Made by a program: the position numbers and the translations under genes. Source: Lachnospiraceae bacterium (GTDB taxonomy: Bacteria; Bacillota; Clostridia; Lachnospirales; Lachnospiraceae). From it: 64,000 nt of DNA. Positions within the stretch are counted from its first letter, which is position 1, and each line of letters begins with the position of its first letter. The notes under the pieces were generated by a model. That model worked only from the letters and a program-made list of their open reading frames with translations. It had not been told where the DNA came from and made no database searches. Below are positions 16,359 to 24,262 of this stretch, piece after piece. Where the stretch lies: assembly GCA_024696005.1 (NCBI GenBank), contig JAILHF010000023.1, forward strand, positions 38,525-102,524. The letters run 5' to 3'.

Positions 16359-18017
16359 CTATTCCGTGAAATTCTTCAGGTTAAATTCCTTTCCCGTCCT
16401 GTCCTCGTAGATCTCCGCAAAGCTCCGGTTCTGATCCGCTGGATCCAGGTCCACATCCTTCGCATTGTCCTTGTAAGGATGCCCTTCCGGCAACACGCCG
16501 TACGCGATGTTGTGCTGCATCCACTCATACGCCATGTCTTCCTCACTTCTGTACGACACCATGTCACTGCCGTGGACCGGATGTTCATTGATGAGCGCGC
16601 GGCAGATGATCCTGATGTCCTCCGCATTCCCGATCTTCCAGGAATCCACGACCTTCCAGTTGTCCGGCGTGAAAACCGCCGAAAAGACCTCACCGTCATA
16701 CGTGAAAGCATAATTGCTGCCGTTTCCGTCCGTGTCCCTGAGTCCGATGTCCTCCGGGGCGTTCAGGATCCCCTGCTCCTCCCGCTCAGTCACTTCTGCC
16801 TCCGTACTCGCGATGATCCGTTCAAGCGCCTTCCGGCCGTTTCCGGATGCATCCTCCACGCAGCCGGCCAGCGTATCCCTATCCTCCACCGTTCCTTTCA
16901 CACCAAGCGCCGCAAGCTTTTCGCTAAGCTCCGCCGCATAGTCGTAACGGTTTTGATACCTTTCTTCCCAGGCCGGTGTCGTCTCCGAAGAGTCCAGGAA
17001 CAGCTTTTCCCGGCTTCCATCGGAAAAGGCCAGCTCCATCTGCAGGCTGTCGTTTTCCTCCGGGAAAACGCGATAGGATGCCACATCCCCGAGTCCGTAT
17101 TCTGTTTCCGTTCCGCCCCGCTTCACCGTAATGCCGTCTTCATGAATGACAAGGATGTCATTTACGCTTTGATGGGCATAGATCCCGATCCCGGCCGCCA
17201 CACCCAGCAGGGCCGCCGCTATCAGGCCCCTGTTCAGGATCCTGCGTTTTTTGCCGCCCTTTACCGTATCCAGGACAACATAACCGAATACAACGGCGCC
17301 CAGGATGCAAAAGAGAAATGCATTGCCGCTTCCCACCGAGACCATCGCCACCTGTTTCTCATCGATCCCCCTCATGGCCAGGGAACTTCCGATCAGTGCC
17401 AGTGCCAGAAGGACCAGGCTCAGCAGGACGGTTTCATAAAGAATGAAGACTGCCAGGCGGTACGCGAAACGGATAACGCCTCCCAGGGCGGCCATCCTGC
17501 GGCTCTCATGCATCAGGGCGTGCCGGAAGCCGCCGGCTCTCATCAGCAGTGTCAGAACCGGGATCAAAGCCGCCGCCAGAACCAGACAGAGCGAAACCTT
17601 CCCTTCGATCAGCCTGACGATCCCCAGCACGGCGGCGTATGCGATCGTCAGTGCCTGCCAGGGAAACAGCCGTCTGATCAGGATGCGGAAATAGGCATTG
17701 CTGTCAAAGGCATGCAGCCGCATGATGTTCACGAAGCGCCCCGTGGAACCGAGCAGCCCGAGCGAAAGGGCCGGTCCTTCCGTCGCGCCTTCCGCTCTTC
17801 CGATCTCGAGGAACTTATCCGCATACTCCCAGCTGGCGGCAAAGAGCAATGCGCCGGAACAGATCAGAAAATACAGCCCCGTTTCGATCCCATGCTCAAA
17901 ACCGCTGATCGGCATGATGAACCAGACCGTGATCCAGATGGCGATCCATCCGATCCTTTCTTTATTGATCCGTCTCACATGATCATATAAACGTTTCATG
18001 CATTCCGCAGTTTTCAT
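16359..18017 (-). CDS. Large membrane protein of the GntR-controlled ABC locus
   Basis: 552 residues. The first 260 hold about six hydrophobic segments (near 22-36, 44-60, 118-137, 138-160, 185-215, 225-250), then a helix near 263-283. The remaining 270 residues are a soluble, acidic, probably extracellular region with no motif I recognise. It starts 3 bp after the ATPase at 18021-18740, so it is probably that ATPase's membrane partner. This is unusual because an ABC permease does not normally carry such a large C-terminal domain. Confidence 0.75.
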   Translation of the reverse strand: MKTAECMKRLYDHVRRINKERIGWIAIWITVWFIMPISGFEHGIETGLYFLICSGALLFAASWEYADKFLEIGRAEGATEGPALSLGLLGSTGRFVNIMRLHAFDSNAYFRILIRRLFPWQALTIAYAAVLGIVRLIEGKVSLCLVLAAALIPVLTLLMRAGGFRHALMHESRRMAALGGVIRFAYRLAVFILYETVLLSLVLLALALIGSSLAMRGIDEKQVAMVSVGSGNAFLFCILGAVVFGYVVLDTVKGGKKRRILNRGLIAAALLGVAAGIGIYAHQSVNDILVIHEDGITVKRGGTETEYGLGDVASYRVFPEENDSLQMELAFSDGSREKLFLDSSETTPAWEERYQNRYDYAAELSEKLAALGVKGTVEDRDTLAGCVEDASGNGRKALERIIASTEAEVTEREEQGILNAPEDIGLRDTDGNGSNYAFTYDGEVFSAVFTPDNWKVVDSWKIGNAEDIRIICRALINEHPVHGSDMVSYRSEEDMAYEWMQHNIAYGVLPEGHPYKDNAKDVDLDPADQNRSFAEIYEDRTGKEFNLKNFTE

Positions 18018-18020
18018 CTT

Positions 18021-18740
18021 TTATCCCTCCGTTCCGACCTGCCGGACCACATCCCGCAGATCCTTATCCTCCTGCTCGCCGAGGATCTCAAAACGGTCTC
18101 CTTCCTTTACGACCCTTCCCCGGTCCATGAGGATGATGCGGTCTGCCAGGTCCGCAACCTCATCCGGCAGATGCGTGCTCAACAGGATCCCGACTTCCCG
18201 CTCCGCCACAGCTTCCTGCAGCACCTCCAGGATATCCGTTTTATAGACCGGATCCAGGTTTGCCAGCGGCTCGTCCATCAGCAGGATCTTCGGCTTTCTC
18301 GCAAGCGCAAAACTGATATCCGCCCTTGCCCTCTCCCCTGCCGACAGGGAAGCGATGCTTTTATCCGTTTTATCCGCAAGATGCGCATCCTTCAACAGCT
18401 TCATGAAATAGTCCTCATCAAAGGAAGGATACAGGATCGACAGAAGGTCGACATTATGCCGGATGCTCTGCACCGGGTCGCACCATCTCCCACCCACAAA
18501 AGCAACATCCCCGTGATGCTTCGCCAGGGTATCCGCGCAAAGCTTCTCTCCGTCGGAATATACCGCACCGCTCTGCGGGGTCAGCATTCCGTACAGGAGC
18601 TTCAAAAGCGTGGTCTTCCCGCAGCCGTTTTTTCCGAAAAGACAGCTGATCAGTCCCTCTTCCACACAGAGCGAAGCTTCGTCGATCAGAAAGTCTTTCT
18701 TTGATCCGTAGCGGAAACATATCTTTTCAGCCTTGATCAT
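18021..18740 (-). CDS. ABC transporter ATP-binding protein (YtrB/YtrE-like)
   Basis: 239 residues with Walker A GKNGCGKTT, signature LSAGERARA, Walker B ILLMDEPLANLDP and STHLPDEV. It lies between a GntR regulator and a large membrane protein with short gaps on both sides, as in YtrA-type operons that respond to cell-wall antibiotics. The signature is slightly atypical. It probably pairs with the membrane protein at 16359-18017. Confidence 0.9.
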   Translation of the reverse strand: MIKAEKICFRYGSKKDFLIDEASLCVEEGLISCLFGKNGCGKTTLLKLLYGMLTPQSGAVYSDGEKLCADTLAKHHGDVAFVGGRWCDPVQSIRHNVDLLSILYPSFDEDYFMKLLKDAHLADKTDKSIASLSAGERARADISFALARKPKILLMDEPLANLDPVYKTDILEVLQEAVAEREVGILLSTHLPDEVADLADRIILMDRGRVVKEGDRFEILGEQEDKDLRDVVRQVGTEG

Positions 18741-18756
18741 CCTGATCCCCCCCCTT

Positions 18757-19128
18757 TCAGCTTTCCCAAAGGATCGTCAGCATGTCCAGTGCCGTCTGCA
18801 GCTCCATCCCGCTCTCCCTGGCACCCGCGACCCATTCCGCCAGCTTTTCTTCCATTCCCAGCGTCTTCTTTTCCTGCATGTACTGCAGATCCGGATCATC
18901 CACAAAAAAGCCTTTTCCCTGTACCGAGTAGATCATCCCTTCTTTTTCCAGGTCTTCATACGCCCTCTTGATCGTGATCACGCTGATCTTCAGATCCGCG
19001 GCAAGGGCGCGGATTGAAGGCAGGGCATCCCCTTCCTTCCACTCTCCCGAGACGATCAGATCCTTGATCTGTCGTTCGATCTGTTCATAGATCGGCAATC
19101 CGCTCTTTGTCATGATTTTTATGTTCAT
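18757..19128 (-). CDS. GntR-family regulator, YtrA subfamily
   Basis: A 123-residue regulator: an N-terminal winged helix (GLPIYEQIERQIKDLIVSG, then the recognition part SIRALAADLKISVITIKRAY near 40-60 and GMIYSVQGKGFFV) and a short two-helix tail typical of YtrA-type repressors, which lack a ligand-binding domain. The ATG at 19128 lies 8 nt after GGAGG and is preferred over two in-frame GTGs just upstream. It is encoded inside the operon it probably represses. A dyad over the promoter -10 at 20764-20792 is the candidate operator. Confidence 0.9.
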   Translation of the reverse strand: MNIKIMTKSGLPIYEQIERQIKDLIVSGEWKEGDALPSIRALAADLKISVITIKRAYEDLEKEGMIYSVQGKGFFVDDPDLQYMQEKKTLGMEEKLAEWVAGARESGMELQTALDMLTILWES

Positions 19129-19145
19129 CACCACAGCCTCCTGTT

Positions 19146-19805
19146 TCAGACTCTTGCGGGCGAGAAATCACCGCACTTCCAGTTTTTCAATACGATCAGG
19201 ATCCCTGTCAGGTTCAGCAGTGCCAGTATCACATACAGTGCTGCATAAGCAAGCTCTTTGTCCGTCTGAACCATGTGCTGCGGCTCATTCAGCAGGATGA
19301 AACTGAAGATGAAGAATCCGAGCTTCGGGATCACATCAAAAACGATATTGCCGAATCTTCCGAGCAGCTTCTTAAGCTTTTCGCCTCCGATCATCATTTC
19401 CAGAAGACTCACATAAACCACAGCCATCTGGAGAACAAAGTACGCGGCACTCATCAACGGTCTCTGTGTCAGGAGCAGATAGTTCTGATTCAACAACTCC
19501 ACGGACACGTAGCGGAATACAAAGACATCGGCTGCGGCAGCCAGCAATCCGAATATCGCAAAGCGGAGCGCGACCATGTTCAGTCTTACACGCTTTCTCG
19601 CCATGATGGCTTCCTCACTGAGCGGAAGCATGAATTCCGCTTCCGAAGAGTGGAAAAGACCGACCGCGAAAATGGAAGCCCCCAGCATCACCGCCCATCT
19701 CGCATATCCCGTGATCAGGAGCAGTGCCAGAAAGAGGATCCTGAAGAGGAGCAGCAGGGGATTGTGCCGGATCCGTACCCATTCTTCCCGAAAATATTCC
19801 TTCAT
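19146..19805 (-). CDS. Membrane protein, probable ABC permease subunit
   Basis: 219 residues with about six hydrophobic segments (near 16-40, 42-55, 75-95, 115-135, 150-172, 185-207) and charged cytoplasmic ends. Its start overlaps the preceding ATPase stop by 4 bp, so the two are translationally coupled and probably form one transporter. No family motif recognised. The next gene downstream is the GntR repressor, 17 bp away. Confidence 0.8.
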   Translation of the reverse strand: MKEYFREEWVRIRHNPLLLLFRILFLALLLITGYARWAVMLGASIFAVGLFHSSEAEFMLPLSEEAIMARKRVRLNMVALRFAIFGLLAAAADVFVFRYVSVELLNQNYLLLTQRPLMSAAYFVLQMAVVYVSLLEMMIGGEKLKKLLGRFGNIVFDVIPKLGFFIFSFILLNEPQHMVQTDKELAYAALYVILALLNLTGILIVLKNWKCGDFSPARV

Positions 19806-20713
19806 CGCTCTTCTCCCTTCTCCGTGTAATAAATGATCTCCTGCAGATCGGCGCAGCGCGCCCCGGACAGTTCCGTCCCCCGCAGCCGTTCTTCCGAAAA
19901 ACCTTCCGCGTCGTAAAGCAGGTATTCACTGTGCGTCGGCCGCAGGCGGCATCCGGCGATCATTTCCTCCCCGATCCCGCTCTTTTGCAGTTCTTCCCGC
20001 GTCCGGTCGGTGCTGAGCAGACGGTAACGGTCCCGCAGTGCATCCGTCTCTCCGAAGTAGCGCTGTCTTCCCGTATCTCCTTCCCGGTACAGCCACAAAA
20101 GCGTATCGGCGATCCGTTCGAGCTCCGTCACCAGATGGCTGGAAAGGATCACGGCCTTTTCCCCCTTCGAACTCAGCTCCCGGATCAGTTCATAGCAGGT
20201 CTCACGGAATTCCACATCCAGATTGCCGACGGGCTCGTCCAGGATATAAAGCTTTGCTTCATGGCTCTGCATGAAAGCAAACTGCAGGCGCATCGCCTGT
20301 CCGGCCGATAACGTTGAGATGCTCTGACGTGCCGGCACTTCATATGTTTTGAGCAAACCCATGTACTTCTTCAGATCAAACCCCCTGTAAAAATATCCGT
20401 AGCGCTGCCCTACCTCGGAAGCCGACATCAGACCGTAAAAAGGTTCTGCCTGCATGACACAGGCAAGGCTCTGCCGGAACTCCTGCTGGTCCCTTTGAAA
20501 ATGCTTTCCGTCCAGCTCGATATCGCCACGGTCTCCCTCGTTCTCTCCGATGCGATAGCTCCCCAGGAGGCAGCGCAGCAGGGTCGTCTTTCCGGAACCG
20601 TTCGTCCCGACCAGCCCAAGCACCCTTCCGGCTTCCAGACCGAAATCGATATCCCTGATGCAATAGCCGTCCAGGACTTTTGTCAGCTGTCTGCATTGAA
20701 ACCAGGCTTCCAT
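19802..20713 (-). CDS. ABC transporter ATP-binding protein, first gene of the GntR locus
   Basis: 303 residues with Walker A GTNGSGKTT, signature LSAGQAMRL, Walker B LYILDEPVGNLD and SSHLVTE. It is longer than a minimal ATPase, with about 90 extra C-terminal residues of unknown role. The start MEAWFQCRQL was selected because GGAGG lies 8 nt upstream. It is first in the five-gene operon behind a consensus promoter. Confidence 0.92.
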   Translation of the reverse strand: MEAWFQCRQLTKVLDGYCIRDIDFGLEAGRVLGLVGTNGSGKTTLLRCLLGSYRIGENEGDRGDIELDGKHFQRDQQEFRQSLACVMQAEPFYGLMSASEVGQRYGYFYRGFDLKKYMGLLKTYEVPARQSISTLSAGQAMRLQFAFMQSHEAKLYILDEPVGNLDVEFRETCYELIRELSSKGEKAVILSSHLVTELERIADTLLWLYREGDTGRQRYFGETDALRDRYRLLSTDRTREELQKSGIGEEMIAGCRLRPTHSEYLLYDAEGFSEERLRGTELSGARCADLQEIIYYTEKGEER

Positions 20714-20763
20714 TCTTATCTCCTCCCTCCGCTGCAGCGGTTCTCTCTCTTGTTTATATGCAC

Positions 20764-20792
20764 AGTATATACAGTTATACACAGCTTGTCAA
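20764..20792 (-). promoter_or_regulatory. Consensus sigma-A promoter with dyad, candidate GntR operator
   Basis: Minus-strand TTGACA (20792-20787), exactly 17 bp, TATACT (20769-20764). The spacer and -10 contain GTATA-N6-TATAC, and the plus strand holds the palindrome GTATATAC; YtrA-type repressors bind this kind of AT-rich dyad. A repressor sitting here would block the -10 directly. Confidence 0.75.
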
Positions 20793-20820
20793 CGCCTTTT
20801 TGAATTATTTTCAAAATCGT

Positions 20821-20847
20821 TGTAAGATTTAGCGGAAAAAGTTGTCT
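20821..20847 (+). promoter_or_regulatory. Candidate ECF-type promoter of the sigma/serpin operon
   Basis: TGTAAG (20821-20826), 17 bp, then GTCT (20844-20847). There is no TATAAT. A TGTAA-type -35 with a GTCT-type -10 is a pattern seen at autoregulated ECF sigma promoters, so the operon may be transcribed by its own product. A GGGAGG ribosome site follows. Confidence 0.5.
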
Positions 20848-20872
20848 GTTATGGTGAAGGGAGGACCTGAAA

Positions 20873-21433
20873 ATGAATGACGAACAGATAGTCCGGCTGT
20901 ACTGGGAGCGGGACGAGCAGGCCATCAGGGAATCAAGCACCAAGTATGGGGCGTACTGCTCCGCCATAGCCGGCAGGATCCTGGACAACAGCGAAGACGC
21001 CCGGGAATGTGTCAACGATACCTGGCTTCAGGCCTGGAACTGCATCCCGCCGAACAAGCCGACCCTGCTCTCCGTTTTTCTGGGCCGGATCACGAGAAAC
21101 CTGTCTTTCAACAGGTACAAAAAAACGCACAGTGAAAAACGCGGAGGGGGCAACATCGATCTGATCCTTGACGAACTCGAGGAATGCCTGTCCGGAAACG
21201 ATACACCGGAAGACGAACTGCTGCGCAACGAACTGAAAGAGGATATCAACCGCTTTCTCGCATCGCTGCCGGAAGAAAAAAGATACATGTTCATACGCCG
21301 CTACTGGCATGCCGATACCATAACGGAGATCGCCGGGCGCTTCGGCATGAGCGCCAACAACGTATCCGTAACGCTTGGGCGCGTGCGTGCAGCGCTAAAG
21401 TCACACCTGACGGAAAGGGGGTACCGGTTATGA
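20873..21433 (+). CDS. ECF-type RNA polymerase sigma factor
   Basis: 186 residues. Sigma region 2 covers about 18-85 (EDARECVNDTWLQAW for core binding, FLGRITRNLSFNRYKK for -10 contact). Region 4 covers about 125-180 (LPEEKRYMFIRRYWH and the helix-turn-helix ITEIAGRFGMSANNVSVTLGRVR). There is no extra C-terminal domain. It is followed, with a 4-bp ATGA overlap, by a membrane-anchored serpin whose short cytoplasmic segment probably acts as its anti-sigma. The divergent ABC operon starts about 160 bp away. Confidence 0.93.
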   Translation: MNDEQIVRLYWERDEQAIRESSTKYGAYCSAIAGRILDNSEDARECVNDTWLQAWNCIPPNKPTLLSVFLGRITRNLSFNRYKKTHSEKRGGGNIDLILDELEECLSGNDTPEDELLRNELKEDINRFLASLPEEKRYMFIRRYWHADTITEIAGRFGMSANNVSVTLGRVRAALKSHLTERGYRL

Positions 21434-22893
21434 GATCGGAAGATTTATTTGAAGCAATGGGTGATATCGATGAGAAAGAAATAGAGGCAGCGGATAACTA
21501 CCGCCCGAAAAAGAAAGCGCCGCTGAAATGGGTCCTGCCCGCCGCCTGCGCCGCGGCGGCCGTTCTCCTGCTTCTGATCGGCATTCCGCTGATCCGGAAT
21601 GCACAGAAAAACCCCAACGTACCCAATACTCCGGGCAACGAAGAAGGGAGCTATGAATTGAAGGTCCTTAGTGCAGAATATCCGGAAGCCGTCGGCGGAA
21701 ACCTGAGCGCCGAAGAATACATGACCGACGATGCCCGCTGGGACTGGCTCGATGAACAGCAGAAAAACTACGACGCATCAGCCGCCCTGCAGAAAGACAT
21801 GGAAAACTGCTACCTTTCTTTAATGGCACAGATCCTGGCATCCGATGAAGAAAACACCGTCTGTTCCCCGCTCAACGCCTATATGGCCTTTGCGATGCTG
21901 GCCGAAACGGCAGACGGCAACACCAGGAAACAGATCCTGGATACGCTCGGCGTCCCCGACATTAAGACCCTGCGCAAAAATACACACGCTCTGTGGAGCA
22001 GCAACTACGCAGACACTCCGGTGCTCAAGAGCCTGCTCGCGAACTCCGTCTGGCTGAACGCCGCGGAAAATTATAACGAAGATACGCTGAAGACACTTGC
22101 CCACGAGTATTACGCTTCCTCGTACAGGGGTGTTCCGGGCTCGGATGAAATGAATGCCGCGCTTCAGGACTGGACGAACAAAAATACCGGCGGTCTTCTG
22201 AAAGATTACGTCAAAGACCTGAAGCTCGAACCGGATACCGTCCTTGCGCTGGTATCGACGATCTATTACAAAGCTACCTGGCTCAACGATTTTAATAAAG
22301 ACGAGAATACCAGAGAAACGTTTCACGGGGTAAAGGGTGATACGACCGTGGACATGATGCACAACAGCGACTGCAGCGAACTCTTTGAGAGCGATCGTTT
22401 CACCGCACTCAGCCTGGGCTTGAACGACAGCGGATCCATGCATTTCTTCCTTCCGAAGGATGGCGTTGACATCAATTCGCTCGCATCGGACCCGGATGTG
22501 CTGAAAGCGATATCCACCGAAGACGACGCCCGCCGTTCATATCCGATGGTAAACATGTCGATCCCCGCATTTAAGGTTTCGTGCAAAACTGACCTTCTGG
22601 ACACCATGAGCGCTCTGGGCATGACCGATGCCCTGGATCCCGGCCGGGCAGACTTTTCGCCCCTGAAACCGGATGCCGCCGGGCTTTACGTCAGCGCTGC
22701 GGAACATGCCGCATTTGTGGAGATCGACGAGCAGGGCGTGACCGGTGCCGCCTATACGGAGATCGCCATGACCAAGGGTGCGTTCTTTTCGGATGATCCG
22801 GTCGATTTTGTTCTCGATCGTCCGTTCCTGTTCATCATAAGCGGAAGCGACGGTTCCGTGCTCTTTTCCGGGATCGTGAGAAACATCGACTGA
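21430..22893 (+). CDS. Membrane-anchored serpin in anti-sigma position
   Basis: 487 residues. Residues 1-33 are cytoplasmic (RSEDLFEAMGDIDEKEIEAA), 34-54 form one membrane helix, 55-120 a linker, and about 125-487 a complete serpin fold facing outside. Serpin landmarks: NTVCSPLNAYMAFAML near 142-157, STIYYKATWLNDF near 276-288, the hinge EIDEQGVTGAAYTEIAM at 431-447 and DRPFLFII near 463-470 before the final strand. The small, Gly/Ala-rich hinge fits an inhibitory serpin; counting from Gly436 as P15 puts P1 near residue 450. The ATG overlaps the sigma stop codon. The short N-terminus resembles those of clostridial anti-sigma factors. Proposed role: a protease sensor that controls the sigma factor; this is inference. 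Confidence 0.85.
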   Translation: MRSEDLFEAMGDIDEKEIEAADNYRPKKKAPLKWVLPAACAAAAVLLLLIGIPLIRNAQKNPNVPNTPGNEEGSYELKVLSAEYPEAVGGNLSAEEYMTDDARWDWLDEQQKNYDASAALQKDMENCYLSLMAQILASDEENTVCSPLNAYMAFAMLAETADGNTRKQILDTLGVPDIKTLRKNTHALWSSNYADTPVLKSLLANSVWLNAAENYNEDTLKTLAHEYYASSYRGVPGSDEMNAALQDWTNKNTGGLLKDYVKDLKLEPDTVLALVSTIYYKATWLNDFNKDENTRETFHGVKGDTTVDMMHNSDCSELFESDRFTALSLGLNDSGSMHFFLPKDGVDINSLASDPDVLKAISTEDDARRSYPMVNMSIPAFKVSCKTDLLDTMSALGMTDALDPGRADFSPLKPDAAGLYVSAAEHAAFVEIDEQGVTGAAYTEIAMTKGAFFSDDPVDFVLDRPFLFIISGSDGSVLFSGIVRNID

Positions 22894-22919
22894 GCGGCAA
22901 AGCTGCCGTGAATAATACC

Positions 22920-22948
22920 GGCGCCCCCGGGCCAAGCCCGGGGGCGCC
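22920..22948. terminator. Perfect 13-bp GC hairpin between convergent genes
   Basis: The arms at 22920-22932 and 22936-22948 are exact complements with a 3-nt loop. There is no clear T-run on either side, so it is a strong hairpin that may end or stabilise the serpin transcript and that of the convergent gene, not a textbook intrinsic terminator. Confidence 0.6.
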
Positions 22949-22964
22949 GCTGCTTCACTTCATT

Positions 22965-23864
22965 TCAAAACAGATCGAGCATGCTGTCCAGATAGATCTC
23001 TTCCCTCACTTTAAGCCGGCATTCCGGCTTTGTCATGTAGTACAGCAGGATCTCCAGCATCACCGCGCTGCCCAGGCTGCGCCCTTCCAGCTTAAAATGC
23101 GAAAAGCCCATCGGCTGATATACCTTCCGGATGTCTTCGGTCCCGATAAATCCCGGATTCTCCATTGCCGCGGAAAATCGGTAACCCTTCTGCGCATCGG
23201 GTGAAACACAGACATGATCCTCGTGATCCGCCCCGAGAGCCTTCAGGCACACATTCTCATAACACTTCTTCCTTGCCGCACAGTCGAAAGCACAGCATTC
23301 GTTGCAGAGAAATTCAGCCTTTCGCTTCAGTGCTTTGTCAAGAGCGTCCAGTTTACCCAGTTCTTTGTTCAGCCGGAAATCCGGAACAACATAGGAAAAC
23401 TCTTCCCGCCGCAATTCCGCTTCAAAACTTTCGAACTCCGTCAAAACCTTCGTAGTGGAAGAAACAAAATAAAAGTCCGGGTATTCCCTCGCAAGATGAT
23501 CCAGAAGCAGATCCGAGCAGATGATCACACCGTTTGGGGCAGACCCGTTCTTTTCGAACAGGGCGCAGAGCGCATTGCACTTCCGGTCCGAAAGATGTTC
23601 CTTCTCCAGAAGGGAATTGCTGAAGGTGAGACGCGCCGACAATCCGTATTCACGCATCAGTGCAGCAGCATTTTCCGGCTTCTCCTCTCCGAAGCCCGTG
23701 CGTCCGCCGCCCCAGAGGCAGTCAGCCGGCGCCCCGTAGACGGAGCCGATCCCGCACCAGTCATAAAAATACTCCCTGTGCTCTCGATAGAGCGGCAGGA
23801 AGATCCTGTAAAGCTCGTAAAATTCAAACAAGCCGGGAAGATGATAGAATACTTTCTCATTCAT
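22965..23864 (-). CDS. Cysteine-rich protein resembling U32 peptidase/UbiV-like proteins
   Basis: 299 residues, soluble. A C-terminal-half Cys cluster FLCNECCAFDCAARKKCYENVC (about 186-207, shown here as spaced cysteines at about 188, 191, 192, 196, 202 and 207) suggests an iron-sulfur site. DCLWGGGR near 48-55, a GVIICSDLLLDHL strand-helix near 112-124 and a SSTTKVL segment near 134-140 recall the TIM-barrel U32 family, in which UbiU/UbiV carry a 4Fe-4S cluster. The assignment is tentative. It overlaps the upstream small membrane protein gene by 8 bp. Confidence 0.65.
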   Translation of the reverse strand: MNEKVFYHLPGLFEFYELYRIFLPLYREHREYFYDWCGIGSVYGAPADCLWGGGRTGFGEEKPENAAALMREYGLSARLTFSNSLLEKEHLSDRKCNALCALFEKNGSAPNGVIICSDLLLDHLAREYPDFYFVSSTTKVLTEFESFEAELRREEFSYVVPDFRLNKELGKLDALDKALKRKAEFLCNECCAFDCAARKKCYENVCLKALGADHEDHVCVSPDAQKGYRFSAAMENPGFIGTEDIRKVYQPMGFSHFKLEGRSLGSAVMLEILLYYMTKPECRLKVREEIYLDSMLDLF

Positions 23865-24231
23865 TTACGGAGCCTTCCGGATAAGACATCAAAACCTTCG
23901 CCTTCTTCCCGTCGATATAACATCTGCTCATTTTACGGGGATCATAGCGGACTTTATGGATCGTATTGACCACGAACTCGGCCGGATCTTTGGAAAACTC
24001 CATCGTCTGCGAATGAAAGACCGTGCCGCCCGCTTTATGCTCATAGATGGGAACATAATAGGGAGTCATCTTCTTCTGGCTCGGATCATACTCACTCCGT
24101 TCATCCACATAGATCAGGCAGGCTTCCGTTTCCTCCACGCAAAAAGTTTTATCAAAAGACTTGTAGAGGAAAATAAGGAGCCTTGCGATCAGGATCAGCG
24201 CTACCAGTGCTAAAAGATAATGAATCGGCAT
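23857..24231 (-). CDS. Small single-span membrane protein, unknown function
   Basis: 124 residues: one N-terminal helix (about 5-23) and a soluble domain with alternating beta-type residues (EACLIYVDERSEY, TPYYVPIYEHKAGG, YIDGKKAKVLMSYPEG). The layout recalls DUF3592-like proteins but I cannot assign it. It overlaps the downstream U32-like gene by 8 bp (ATGAATGA), implying co-translation. Confidence 0.7.
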   Translation of the reverse strand: MPIHYLLALVALILIARLLIFLYKSFDKTFCVEETEACLIYVDERSEYDPSQKKMTPYYVPIYEHKAGGTVFHSQTMEFSKDPAEFVVNTIHKVRYDPRKMSRCYIDGKKAKVLMSYPEGSVNE

Positions 24232-24262
24232 GGATCACCTCCCGGGCTTTCGCCCGCATCGT

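Noticed and set aside
22920..22948. Standard rho-independent terminator
   Set aside because: The stem is perfect but neither strand has a T-run after it, so I list it only as a strong hairpin at a gene end.
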